The notes beneath the pieces were generated by a model. The model saw nothing but the letters and a program-made list of their open reading frames with translations. It ran no database searches and was not told the origin of the DNA. DNA of 64,000 nt from Halichoerus grypus. Its lineage: Eukaryota > Chordata > Mammalia > Carnivora > Phocidae. A program made the translations under genes and the position numbers. The stretch's first letter is position 1. The number at the start of each line of letters is the position of its first letter. Positions 46,171-58,091 of the stretch are shown in pieces. The stretch covers positions 61,653,850-61,717,849 of the forward strand of contig NC_135714.1 in NCBI RefSeq assembly GCF_964656455.1, given 5' to 3'.

Positions 46171-47104
46171 TTGTAATTGTCTCATTTATTATCATTTATA
46201 ATACTACAAAAATAACTTTTCACATGTTAATCCTATTTCTCTAACTGGATTAAAAATTTCTTGGAGACAGTGAGTCCAATTTTTATTTGTCTCTCACACA
46301 GCATCCCAGATATTGAATAAAGAACTTTTGTGCAAAACGAAGAGCATCTTGTATAGCACATAGTTTGTTTGGAATATTTAGGAAATAATTTTTTTACCAT
46401 ATTACCTAGAATATATGACTAGGGGAAAGTAAGATCTAACTACATTTGTAACTACCACTGTACATCTGAACATGCTGGCAGATTTAAATCAATTGGTAAT
46501 TGTCATTGAAATTTAATATAATTGTGTAATATTAAGATCTTCCAGTTAAATTCTTATTAAGTTAGTAAATTTTAAATAATAAAACTATGTCATGATATTA
46601 GAGCCCTAGTATTTTTCTAGGATACTACTGGAAAAAGCAAAATTAATAATGAATACATTCTCACTATAAATTTAAAATGACTAACTTTTATTAAATTCTT
46701 ACTTGCTGTATCATTTAGGATCCCATTAGGAAACAGCATGTTCAGCTGGAACCTGAAGAGAATGCAATAAATTATTTCAGAGGTGTAGAGAGGATTAAGG
46801 GAACCAATAAAGAATGTTGGGGCATCCAAGGACCAGTAACCATCCTGTCTTTAACTCCACTCTAAGCCAAGAGGTCGGAAGGAGAAGAAGGAGGAAGGGA
46901 AGGAAATGGTATTATGGAAGGTTTTTTTGGAGATCTGCAGGTTGGAAGCTAGATTGCCTGACAAAAACCATAGGCATGGAGGGATCAGTCACAAGAACTG
47001 AGTATAAACAAGGAGTGGAAGAAATAAATTCTTCTACCTCTGTTTCCTCTCATCCTCCAATCTCCTTTTCATATCCCATACCTAATTGACCAAGCACATC
47101 CAGC
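46171..47104. other. No recognisable feature
   Basis: AT-rich intergenic DNA after the L2 end. No SINE or exon-like signal. Confidence 0.5.
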
Positions 47105-47225
47105 AGGGGTCAGATGAGGAAATTAAAGTTCAGAGAGATTAAAAAGTTTGCCCAGAGTCACACAGCTACTAAATATCAGTTCTGGTATTTGAATCCTAGC
47201 AGGTGGACTCCAAATACCATAATCT
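47105..47225 (-). mobile_element. MIR SINE, minus strand
   Basis: AGATGAGGAAATTAAAGTTC, AAGTTTGCCCAGAGTCACAC, AGCTACTAAATATCAGTTCT and TTTGAATCCTAGCAGGTGGA. Confidence 0.8.
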
Positions 47226-47432
47226 CATTTATTATTTTACATGTGCAGTGGAGGACTGTCTCAATTACAACTCATTATAATAAAAGTTAATGAAGCCTAC
47301 ACACATATGTTTTCATCATATATTCCACTATTGAAAAGAATTGCTCATTCCCATGGTAGATAACCAATGTGACTTGCAAGCATTTTTTTTTTTTCATCTG
47401 AATGACAGACTCTTTCTTTGAAATATGAAAAT

Positions 47433-47466
47433 CAAATAAATAAATAAATAAATAAATAAATAAATA
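47433..47466 (+). repeat. (AAAT)n microsatellite
   Basis: CAAATAAATAAATAAATAAA run of eight or more units, not attached to a recognisable SINE. Confidence 0.9.
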
Positions 47467-48875
47467 TCTTATGTTTCAAAATTTAGGGGGCTAGAAGACC
47501 CAGAAAAAAATCCCTGATTTAGCACCCACTCTTAAGTAGATAATGGGACTAACATCGTTCTCCCTCAAAGGTGGGTGATGAAGAGGGCCACCTCTCCATC
47601 ACTGCCTCCTTGGCCTGATCCTTTCTGTTGATCTCTGGGCAAGACTCTCAGCAGGGCCTCCAGCTTTGTCTCTGAAACAGCCTCTGGTCTGGAGGCCCTT
47701 CTGTTTCTTGTCCACTCCTGAACAGTGCCCTCCCCACCAATCCAGAAGCCAGCCTAGGACCCTTTGAGAGCATTCGGGTAACCTCACAGGGCTCTGTAGC
47801 TCTTTTAAGGAACTTCTTCTGCATCACCTGATGGTTAGCCCCCAAAATACCATGATCCAGTTGAAGACAGGCCGTGAGAGAGGTGACATTAACTCTGGGC
47901 ACAAATTCCCTGTTTCCTTCTCCATTCAGAGTGAGACCCCTAAGAGTATCTCCCAGGAATCACAGACAGGTATCTCCCAGGGATCACAGACATAGTTCTC
48001 CAACCAGCAACATCAGCATCATTTGAGAGCATGTTAGAAGTGCAGAATCTGAATCAGAACCTGCATTTTAACAAGACTCCCAGATGATTTATATGCAACT
48101 AATGCTGAGAAGCTCTTTCTTTTACATTTCTCCCTGCCTACTCACTGCAGAAAGACAATATGTAATCAAATCTGAGGGCTGAACCATACTTCCCCCAAGC
48201 TAGGTCTGCAACCAGGATAAGGATGAAAAGAGGTAAAGTCAGAAGATCTTGGATCAAAATTTGTCCTACTAGTGATTAACTGAAATATAATTAATTTCTG
48301 AGTCACACTAGTCTAAATTTTCAGATGAAAATAATATCTACCCTTTAGGGAACTAAGAATAAAAACATTTTCAGATCAGCTACATGTAACTTGGGATCAT
48401 TTCTGGGATTTGTAAATTCCAGGAAGTTGGGATTATTCTTCCATTTAGAATGTTATTCCACTGGTCTCCTACAAATAATTATGTTCAACCTTTTGAGTTT
48501 AAGCCTCTACTGGCATCCAGTGGCAGATGGTGCAATATGGCAACATCAAACTCCCCAAACATGGGAATTTAGTGTACTCTAGAACTGATCCAGGAAGTGA
48601 GGGCCCAGCACCAGCATAGGACTCACCATATGACCTCCAAAATAGAGACTAAAGAGAGAAATAGAAGAAATGTGCTTAAAGTCCAATGTCAGCAGAGACC
48701 TGGGGCACCTTTGGACTTATCGATCTGAGCAAGAAAATTTATACCAGGTCATTATTAGTTGCCAGGTGCCAAGCTAAAGAAATATGTGCTCAATGTTCTA
48801 CTCTGCATCATTTCAAATTAGATGTAAAATAATTGCTGAGACTTCAGTCAAGCTGAGACCCACTATTCAGTAACA
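47467..48875. other. Mostly unrecognised; MER5-like piece inside
   Basis: A short tandem echo, AGTATCTCCCAGGAATCACAGACAGG then GTATCTCCCAGGGATCACAGACA-type, lies at 47945-47992. A MER5-like remnant follows at 48000. No gene is supported. Confidence 0.45.
48000..48115 (-). mobile_element. MER5-like hAT remnant
   Basis: AACATCAGCATCATTTGAGA, TGCAGAATCTGAATCAGAAC, AACAAGACTCCCAGATGATT and TAATGCTGAGAAGCT have MER5-type content. Orientation is uncertain. Confidence 0.55.
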
Positions 48876-49945
48876 AGAGACTTCATCAAGATAAAAAAAA
48901 CTTCACAGTGAAGGAAACAATCAACAAAACTAAAAGGCAACCTTTGGAATGGGAGGAGATATTTGCAAATGACACATCTGATAAAGAGTTAGTATACAAA
49001 ATATTTAAAGAACTTACCAAACGCAACACCCAAAAAACAAATAATCCAGTTTAAAAAGGGGCAGAAGACATGAATAGACATTTTTCCAAAGAAGACATAC
49101 AGATGGCTAACCAACACATGAAAAGATGCTCAATATCACTCTTCATCAGGGAAATGCAAATCAAAACTACAGTGAGATACCACCTTACACCAGTCAGAAT
49201 GGCTAAAATCAACAACACTGGAAACAGTGGATGTTGGCAAGGATGTGGCGAAAGGGGAACCCTCTTACACTGTTGGTGGGCATGCAAACTGGTGCAGCTA
49301 CTCTGGAAAACAGTATGGAGGTCCTTCAAAAAGTTAAAGATAGAATTACTCTAGAATCCAGCAATTGCACTACTGGGTATTTACCCAAAGGATACAAAAG
49401 TATTAATTCAAAGGGATACATGCATCCTGATGTTTATAGCAGCATTATCAACAACAGCCAAATTATGGAAAGAGCCCAAATGTCCATCAACTGATGAATG
49501 GATAAAGAAGAGATATTATATACACACAATGGAATATTACTCAGCCATGAAAAAGAATGAAATCTTGCCATTTGCAATGATGCAGATGGAGTTAGAGAGT
49601 ATTATGCTAAGCAAAATAAGTCAATCAGAGAAAGACAAACACCATATGATTTCACTCATATGTGGAATTTAAGAAACCTAACAGATGAACATGGGGGGAA
49701 AAAGGAGAGGCAAACCAAGAAAAAGACTCTTAACTATAAAGAACACACTGACGGTTGCTGGAAGGGAGCTGGGTTGGGGTGGGGATGGGTTAAATGGGTG
49801 ATGGGTATTAAGGAGGGTATATGTTGTGATGAACACTGGGTATTGTATATAAGTAATAAATCACTAAATCATATACCTGAAAGCAATATTACAGTATATG
49901 TTAATTAACTGGAATTTAAATAAAAACTTGGAAGAAAAAAAACAT
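48876..49945 (+). mobile_element. 5'-truncated L1 LINE (ORF2 C-terminus and 3' UTR)
   Basis: Begins in ORF2 at ACTTCATCAAGATAAAAA. It includes the region encoding [13 protein letters not shown] and the cysteine-containing [13 protein letters not shown] segment, then a 3' UTR ending TTAATTAACTGGAATTTAAA and an A-rich tail near 49945. ORF2 coding is broken, for example by the stops at 49352 and 49670. The piece 49186-49392 is identical to 54147-54353. Confidence 0.92.
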
Positions 49946-51605
49946 TTCTAACATACTTTGTAACAAACAGCAGGTTAGTTCACTCAATTTCCTTACCTAA
50001 ATCATGCTTTAAGTCTTTCTATTTGCTTTACTTACATGTTCTGCCCTTTCTGTCTCCAACCTCCTGAAAGTAAAAAAATGAAGAGGAAAAAAAAAAAAGC
50101 ACACTGATTCTTGCTTTCAATAAAGGAGATATTCCATTTATTAGATATCCAATATCTATGGATGGCCATAGATATTCCATTTTTAGCATGGTCAGTGTCC
50201 CTGATATATTATCATGATGTCCACAAAGCCAGAAAACATTTTTTTTAAATTTTGCCTGACATCTAGTTTTGAAAGTTGTAGTATGCTTTATTGTTAATTG
50301 TAATGTGTAGACTCTCTGCCTAGGAGCAACTTCAAAGAATTCCATTTGGGAAATATAAGCACATCATTTTTAAGAATTAAAGCATCTTCCCACATTCTCT
50401 TATGTAGGATAACCTCATATACAGATATACTTTTCACTAAAGTAAATGAGAATCTGAAAATCTCAATTGCAATGAGGGCATAGACAGGGGTTTGTTTAAC
50501 AGGACTCACTATGCCACAATCACTCTAATCTGGATTCTAGTCTTTGGAGGTTTTTTTTTTTTTTCCGACTTGTTAAAAGTAAAGTTTTTAAACCTTCCTT
50601 ATGCATGCTCCCTTTTATTATCCAACTACCCTTAGATGATTAATGAAAGTGAGCTTTTTTTCCTAAGTACTTCTTAGAGAGACTCTTGAATGTCTGACCT
50701 CAACAGGCCACTCCTGAAGGAGCTCACCTGGTGGCTAGGTGAAGAAAGTGGTCGTGAACACCTCCAGTCCGTGTTGTGTGCTTCTGTGTAAAAGGCAGGT
50801 AGGGTGGTTCCACATTCTATGAATGCCTGTGATTTCTGGAAATGCTGGCCAGTTCCAAACTCTACTGACTGGAAGGGACCTTGAAGTTCCCTCTAAGTCT
50901 CTTGTCACAATGAGAAGAACCAGGAAGGTGCTTTTTATTCCTGGCAAAAGCTAAAATTCCAAGGAAGATTAAAATTGAGGAAGTCTTCTCTTTTTTGGCC
51001 CCCTTAATTGTCCATGTGCTCCAGCTCTGCATTCCTGAGTTCCTCAGAACAGAAAGGGAACCTCGGTGTTAGTCTATGACTAATAAGATCATCCAGCCAA
51101 TTCAAAGTGAAAAATTTATGTAACTTTGGGAAAACCTTGGCCAAAATCTGAGGTTGGTTTTTGGCAATGCTAAACTCAACATATATTAACAACACAAATG
51201 CTTCTTTGTGTTCTGCAACCGTGGGACAAGCCGTAGATGTTGACATCTAGCATTCACTTTCATATCCAACCTGTGGAGTTGGTGGCAGAGTGTGGCATCT
51301 TACCAAAGGCAAAATGACAACTTGCTTGTACATATACTGTACATACTTAGAGTTTTTTTAAGTCCTTATTTTGTATCAGCTCAAAATGTGAGTGAAATCT
51401 TGGAAGCAACTTTTCTACTATCTGCTTTGTTTGTCCATAATCCAGTACTTAAAGACAAAGAACAATTTCTCCAGGATTGCACTTCATCCTGTCCATTTTT
51501 GAGACAGAAATACTAAAATGAGAAACATGTGTGTCACTCTCTAGCTATACATTGAAAAAGTTTTCTTTTTTTGGAAAAGGTTTATTATTGAAAATGAAAT
51601 CACTT
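49946..51605. other. No recognisable feature
   Basis: Intergenic DNA between two L1 insertions. Short open frames here are unrecognised. Confidence 0.5.
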
Positions 51606-53049
51606 AGGACTTCCAAGGAAGATGGCAGAAGAGGAGGATCCTGGCTCACCTCATTCCACAGATACAACTAGATAACACACTTGTCAGTGTAAATAACCCA
51701 GAAAACAACCTGAAGACTAGCATAACATACTCTCCAGAGCTAAATGTAGAGAAGAGGCCATATCAAGGAGAGTAAAGAGGGTAGAGATTTGATCAGGAAC
51801 GAAATGGACCCATGGGACTGCCCATGGGTTGCTGTGGCTGTGGAGAAGGGAGAGGAGCAGACCCCACACCAGGCACTCCAGTCATGGGGGACCTGCACTG
51901 GGAAGATGAATCCCTATAATATTTGGCTTTGAAAACTAGAGGGGCCTGGCTTTGTGAGTTCTTACAGTCAGCGGGGTTTAGCACCTGGAACTTAAAAAAA
52001 AAAAAAAAAAAAGCAGGCTTGGTTCTGAGAGAAGCAGGAAGGTGAAAGGAAGCTGAGCCCCTGCCTTTAAAGAGATAGCACAACAAATAGCCCTGCAGAG
52101 ATACAGCATAGACGCAACAGTTTGAAAAATGCCTGGGATATATGGGAAGGAGAGTCATATACTAATCTCAGAGTGTGTGCTAGAGGGACATTGATCTCTG
52201 GGAAACTTCTCCAAGAGCAAAGGAGCTCATGGGAACCATTTCCCTCCCCCAGTCCCCAGCCTAGATACACAGACACCTGTGGGAATGAGCACAAACTCTT
52301 TCTACCTAGTTTGTTAACAATGCTCTCATCCCCATGTGTTTTATGGATCTGCCTCCTCCGATCCAGCCATCCTCACCAAGAGTTTTCCCAGGCAGCTGCA
52401 GGTACCTGCCCAAAGTGGACATAAGCAGAACTCACTGGCACCACATGCCCTGTCTCTGCCCTTCAACACACCCTTGGCAGGAGTCCATCCAAAGTGGTGC
52501 CACAAGCCTGGCAGTATGCAGGCAGCCCCAACAGGGGCCAGCACCACTCCAAAGTGACTCCTGCCCCAAGAAGAGGTGGAAATAACCATAGAGACCAGTC
52601 CAGTTTTGGCCCCAGCAATGGGCTATGGGCAGACATCTGCTCTGACTGCAAGCCCCACCCACCAACAAAAGTCTCTCAAGGACAACACAGGGAGAGTACC
52701 CTGAAGCTCTGGCAAACATCTGGTCTGACCCAACTCAAACCCAAGGTGGCCCCAGACAGGACAATTAAAGCACAGGGCCCAAACTTTACCCACAAGAAGC
52801 AAAGAGAGCCATTGACTGGACTAAAGGCAAAAGTGGCTTAGCCACAACAGTGGGGCACATGCAACACACATAGGAGACACCCTTGAAGTGCCAGGTTCTG
52901 GTGAACAGGGGAAATTGCACTGCAGGGCACTACAGGACCTATTCTTCATAAGACCACTGCTCTCAAGAGGAGGAGATGTAGCAGACTTCCCTAACACAGA
53001 GAAACAGACACAAAGAGTTAGACAAAATAAGACAGAGGAATTGTCCCAA

Positions 53050-54727
53050 ATGAAAGAACAGGACAAAAATCACAGCAAGAGATCTAAATGAAACATATAT
53101 AAGTAATATGTCTGATAGAGAATTTAAAGTAATGGGCATAAAGACATACAGTGGACATGAGAAAAGAGTGGAGCATCACAGTGAGATCCTTTACAAAGAG
53201 ATAGAAAACATAAAAAAGATCCAATCAGAGATGAAGAACTCAGTAACAAATTAAAAATACACTAGAAAGAATAAATAGTAGACAAGAGGAAGCAGAAGAA
53301 TTGATCAGTGACTTGGAGGACAGAGTAATGGAAAGCAATAAAGCTGGAGAGGAGAGAGAAAAACCAATAATAAAAAGTGAAAATAGATTAAGGGAACTCA
53401 GTGACACCATCAAGCATAATAACATTTGATTATAGGGATCCCAGAAGAGAGGGTAGAAAATTTATTTGAAGAAATAATAGCTGAAAACTCCCCAAATATA
53501 GGGAAGGAAACAGAAATCTAGATCCAGGAGGCATGGAGAGGCCCCAACAAAATCAACTCAAGAAGGTCCAAACCAGGACATACAGTAATTAAAATGGCAA
53601 AAAATAGTGATAATGAGAGAACTTTAAAAGCAGCAAGAGATTATTTTTGCTTTTGTTTCCCTTGCCTCAGGAGACATATCTAGTAAGAAGATGCTATGGT
53701 CAATGTCAAAGAGGTGTTCTCCTCTAGGATTTGATGGTTTCCTGTCTCAGATTTAGGTCTTTAATCCATTTTGAATTTATTTTTGTGTATGGTGTAAAAA
53801 AGTGGTCCAGTTTCATTCTTTTGCATATTGCTATCCAGTTTTCTATTGGGACTTCATCAAAATAAAAAGCTTCTGCACAGCAAAGGAAACAGTCAATAAA
53901 ACTAAAAGGCAGCCTATGGAATGGGAGAAGATATTTGCAAACGACATATCTGATAAAGAGTTAGTATACAAAATATATAAAGAACTTACACCCAAAAAGA
54001 AAATAATCCAGTTTAAAAAGGGGCAGAAAACATGAATAGACATTTTTCCAAGGAAGACATACAGATGGCAAACAGACACATGAAAGATGCTCAACATCAG
54101 TCATCATCAGGGAAATACAAATCAAAACTACAATGAGATACCACCTCACACCAGTCAGAATGGCTAAAATCAACAACACTGGAAACAGTGGATGTTGGCA
54201 AGGATGTGGCGAAAGGGGAACCCTCTTACACTGTTGGTGGGCATGCAAACTGGTGCAGCTACTCTGGAAAACAGTATGGAGGTCCTTCAAAAAGTTAAAG
54301 ATAGAATTACTCTAGAATCCAGCAATTGCACTACTGGGTATTTACCCAAAGGACACAAAAATACTAATTTGAAGGGATACATGTGCCCTGATGTTTATAG
54401 CAGCATTATCAACAATAGCCAAATTATGGAAAGAGCCCAAATGTCCATCAACTGATGAATGGATAAAGAAGAGGTGATATATATATATCAGCCATAAAAA
54501 GGAATGAAATCTTGCCATTTGCAATGATGTGGATGGAGCTAGAGTATTATGCTAAGCAAAATAAGTCAATCAGAGAAAGACAAACACCATATTATTTCAC
54601 TAATATATGGAATTTAAGAAACAAAACAAATGAAATAAGAGATAGAGAATTTTCAGACCAACAAATGTTAAAGGAATTCATCACCAGTAAAGCACCCCTA
54701 CAAGAAATGTTGAAGGGAACTCTGTGA
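53050..54727 (+). pseudogene. ORF1 remnant of the older L1, interrupted and partly deleted
   Basis: Recognisable ORF1 pieces lie at 53050-53640 (coiled-coil-like, many stops) and 54636-54727, where FSDQQMLKEFITSKAPLQEMLKGTL-type coding ends at a stop at 54725-54727. The stretch normally between them, which encodes the RNA-recognition region, is missing and replaced by a foreign L1 piece (53641-54635). Confidence 0.75.
53641..54635 (+). mobile_element. L1 ORF2 fragment with inverted 5' part, inside ORF1 of an older L1
   Basis: 53641-53844 is L1 ORF2 sequence in reverse orientation (revcomp of the FLTPHTK...[11 protein letters not shown] region). At 53845 it switches abruptly to the forward strand (TATTGGGACTTCATCAAA) and runs to about 54630, near the end of ORF2. 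A 5' inversion of this kind is the known result of twin priming. The piece has no 3' UTR or poly(A) at its right end. A short AAGAGA-type match lies at both borders. Confidence 0.8.
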
Positions 54728-54992
54728 GTGGAAAGAAAAGACCATAAGCAGGAGTAAGGAAAGTAGGAAGCACAAAAACAGTAACATTAAGTATATGTAT
54801 AAAACACAGTCAAGGAATTCACACAATAAAAGGATATAAAGTATGACACCATATACCTAAAACAGGTGGAGGGGGGAAGGAGAGAAGTAAAAATTTTCTG
54901 TTTTCAGAATGGGTTGCATTTAAATGACCATCAACTTAATTTAGATTGCTATCTGTGTAAGATGTTATATATAAACCTAATGGTAACCACAG

Positions 54993-55176
54993 AGGCACCT
55001 GGGTGGCGCAATTGGTTAAGCGTGTGCCTTTGACTCAGGTCATGATCTCAGAGTCCTGGGATTGAGCCTGAGTCAGGCTCTCTGCTCAGTGGGGAGTCTA
55101 CTTCTCCTTCTCCCTCTTCCCCTCCCCCCACTTGTGTCCTCTCTCTCTCTCTCAAATAAATAAAATATTTTTTTAA
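54993..55176 (+). mobile_element. SINEC (tRNA-Lys-derived carnivore SINE), plus strand
   Basis: Head AGGCACCTGGGTGGCGCAAT, then CTCAGGTCATGATCTCAGAG, a CT-rich stretch and the tail AAATAAATAAAATA. It is inserted in the inter-ORF region of the older L1: TGGTAACCACA lies to the left and AACCAGTAATA to the right, which are neighbours in uninterrupted L1 copies as I recall them. Confidence 0.9.
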
Positions 55177-55189
55177 ATAACCAGTAATA

Positions 55190-55485
55190 TTATTTGTGGA
55201 ACATAAGGAATAACATGGAGGACATTAGGAGAAGGAAGGCAAAAATGGGCAGGGAAAATTGGAGGGAGAGATGAACCATGAGAGACTATGGACCTGAGAA
55301 ACAAACAAGGTTTTAGAGGGGAGGGGGGAGGGGGGATTGTTTAGCCCCATGATGGGTATTAAGGAGGGCACGTACTGCATGGAGCACTGGGTGTTATATA
55401 AAAACAATGGATCGTGGATCACTACATCAAAAACTAATGATGTATTGTATGGTGACTAACATAACATAATAAAATTTAAAAAATA
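55190..55485 (+). mobile_element. Short L1 3' end module, inserted separately with a 13-bp TSD
   Basis: About 296 bp closely related to the second 3' UTR module of the L1 at 38861 (45730-45970). Shared features include GAACCATGAGAGACTATGGA-like sequence, GCATGGAGCACTGGGTGTTA, AAAACTAATGATGT and a TAACATAA(C)ATAATAAAA end. Direct repeats ATAACCAGTAATA at 55177-55189 and 55486-55498 flank it, so it arrived as its own severely 5'-truncated retrotransposition. Confidence 0.88.
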
Positions 55486-57164
55486 ATAACCAGTAATAGA
55501 TAAGCAAAAAAATTAAAAGAAAGGGAGCAGTTAAGATGGCAGAGTAGTAGGGTAAACCTGAGCTTGCCTCATCCCTCAAACATGGTTAGATCAACATCAG
55601 ATCATTTTGAACAACTAGGAAATCAATCTGAGGATTAAGAAAACAATCTACATAATTGGAGGGAGAGAACATGGCAGATGCAAGGTTCAGAGCCAGGAAT
55701 CAGGGGAGAGAAAAGCTGTGGTGCTGGGAAGGGGAAGGAGCCCTTTTCATGGAATGAAGTCAGAGAGAGAGGGAGAGGGCAGGAGAAAGAGCGGCATGTA
55801 GGGTTCTCACAACACGCTATGGTAAGGGGATCCCCTGGGTTGCACTGGGAAAGATTGCTCCCTTCCTGGAGTATATTTGGAAGATGGCATTTTGCCTCTC
55901 CAAGGACAAAGGGCTTACTGGGAGCCATTGAATGGCTAGAGGACAGAGACATGTGCAGAGGGCAGATATCCTAGCTGCAGCTTGTCTCCGTGCATCACAA
56001 TAGACTCCAGCCACCAAGTGCTCGCTGTGCGACTGCTTTTCTGGGACAAAATGGTGCTAGGCACACCTCAAGTCTCTCATCTGGGGGAGGGGAGCAGGTC
56101 TGTGCCTTCCCAGGTCCTTCAAGATTTGGAGTTTTGAATCCCAGGCACCAGCCAGAAATAAAACACAGGAGAACTGTAGTGCCGGGTGTGCCAATGGCCA
56201 GGTACAGACAGGGTAAGGGCAGTGATCTGATGAAAGCCTAGGACACAGGAGAGGAGATTCTTTGCTTTTCTGTGAGGACCTCCTGAACAGTGGCAGCCAT
56301 GAGTCACCCTCCCTCCCCAGGGAGGAGAGGGTACGGTGATGATGAGGTCATCTTCCATGCTCCCCGCCCCCACCCCTCCACTAGTATGGTCAGACCTTGG
56401 AGAGAAACATAGTGCCCCCAAAGCAACTTGGTGGTTGCTTACACCAAACCTGCCCCCTGAGCCTGGCAGGGGCATCTTTGCAAGGGCAGGTCTGACTATG
56501 AGCCAGTACAGTGGGCCTCTCCCTCAGAAGACCAACACAGATTCCCCCCACAACCACCTTCATGTACTAGGTCTGCTGATCAGAGTGCTCCAAAGCATCA
56601 GCTTCAGTTCTAGTGGAAATAGGATGAAGCTTTATTTTTTTTTCTTTTTCTTTTCTTTTATCACTTCTTCTTTTTTTTCTTTTTTCTTTGCTATCAGGCT
56701 TATAGTTTCTTGTTCATCTGTTAGTTTGTTTGTTTCCTTTCCTTGTTTTTTGTATCAGCCTTCTTTTTTTCTTTTCTTTTCTTTTTTCCTTCTATCTTTC
56801 TTATTCCTTGGAATCAGGCTTATAGCATTTCATTTGTTTGCTTCTCTGTTGCTTTTCCTTTTCTCTTTTCTTGGATAAGGCCTTTGTTTAAAATCAGGCT
56901 TATCTTAACAAACAAATCAAAGCACACCTAGTTAAACATTCAAACACTCCCCACTGCAAGCAAGGAGGAATTCTGTAGAGAACTGACCTGTAGGAAAGAG
57001 CAGCCAAAACCCAACAGCAGGGTGCACACCGCATATACCAGAAACACTTCTGAAAGAGCCAGGCCCTGGACAGTATAGGACCTCTTCTTAATATAGCCAT
57101 TACTCTCAGGAGCAGGAAACATAATAAACTTCCATAATACACAAAAGACAGAAACCTAGACATT

Positions 57165-58009
57165 ATGACAAGATGAGAAATTCTCCCCAAAAGAAAGATC
57201 AAGAAGAAATCACAGACAGGGATTTGCTCAAAGCAGATATAAGCAATATATCTGAACAAGAATTTAGAACAGAAGTCACAGGAACACTAGTTGGTCTTGA
57301 AATAAGAACAGAAGACACCAGAGAAACCCTGGCTACAGAGATAAAAGACCTAAAAACAGTGAGGCTGAAATAAAAAATGCTATAACTGAGATGCAAAACC
57401 AACTGGTTGTAATCACAGCAAGGATGGAAGAAGCAGAGGACTGAATAGGTGATAAAGAAGAAAAATTATGGAAATAATGAAGCTGAAAAGAAGAGGGAAA
57501 GAAAACTATTAGATCACGAATATACTTTGGGAACTCAGCAATTCCACAAAGTGCAATATCTTATCCTGGAATCCCAGGATAAGAAGAGTGGGACTGAATA
57601 CCTCCTAATCTGGGGAAGGAAACAGGCATTCAAGTCCAAAAGGCACACAGAACTCCCCTCAAAATCAACAAAAACAGGTCAACACAAAGACATATCATAG
57701 TCAAAACTGCAAAATACAAAGATAAAGAGAGAGAATTCTGAAAGCAGCTAAGAACAAAAGGTCCTTAACCTACAAGGGTAGACAAATAAGGTTAGCAGCA
57801 GACGGGTCCACAGAAATTTGGCAGGCTAGAAAAATGTGGCATGATATATTCAACATGCTAAATGGAAAAATTTGCAGCCAAGAATACTTTATCCAGCAAG
57901 GCTGTCATTCAGAAAAGGAGAGATAAAGAGTTTCTAAGACAAGCAAAAACTAAAGGAATTTGTAAACACTAACCCAGTTCTGCAAGAAATACTAAAGTGT
58001 ACCCTTTGA
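57165..58009 (+). pseudogene. ORF1 remnant of the L1 at 55523
   Basis: The ATG at 57165 is followed by a stop at the fourth codon. Shifted coding (RNSPQKKDQEEITDRDLLKADIS) then runs from 57173. Later pieces include the GKETGIQVQKAHRTPLKI-like region and the C-terminal end before the TGA at 58007-58009. Several frameshifts and stops are present, so no ORF1 protein is possible. Confidence 0.82.
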
Positions 58010-58091
58010 GGAGGGAAAGAGATACCAAAAGCACAAAGACCAGAAAGGAAAAGAGAAAATCTACAGGAACAGCGACTTTACAGGTAATACA

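Noticed and set aside
52122..52841. Overlapping open frames of 60-115 codons
   Set aside because: Located in the 5' UTR of the older L1, with no domain.
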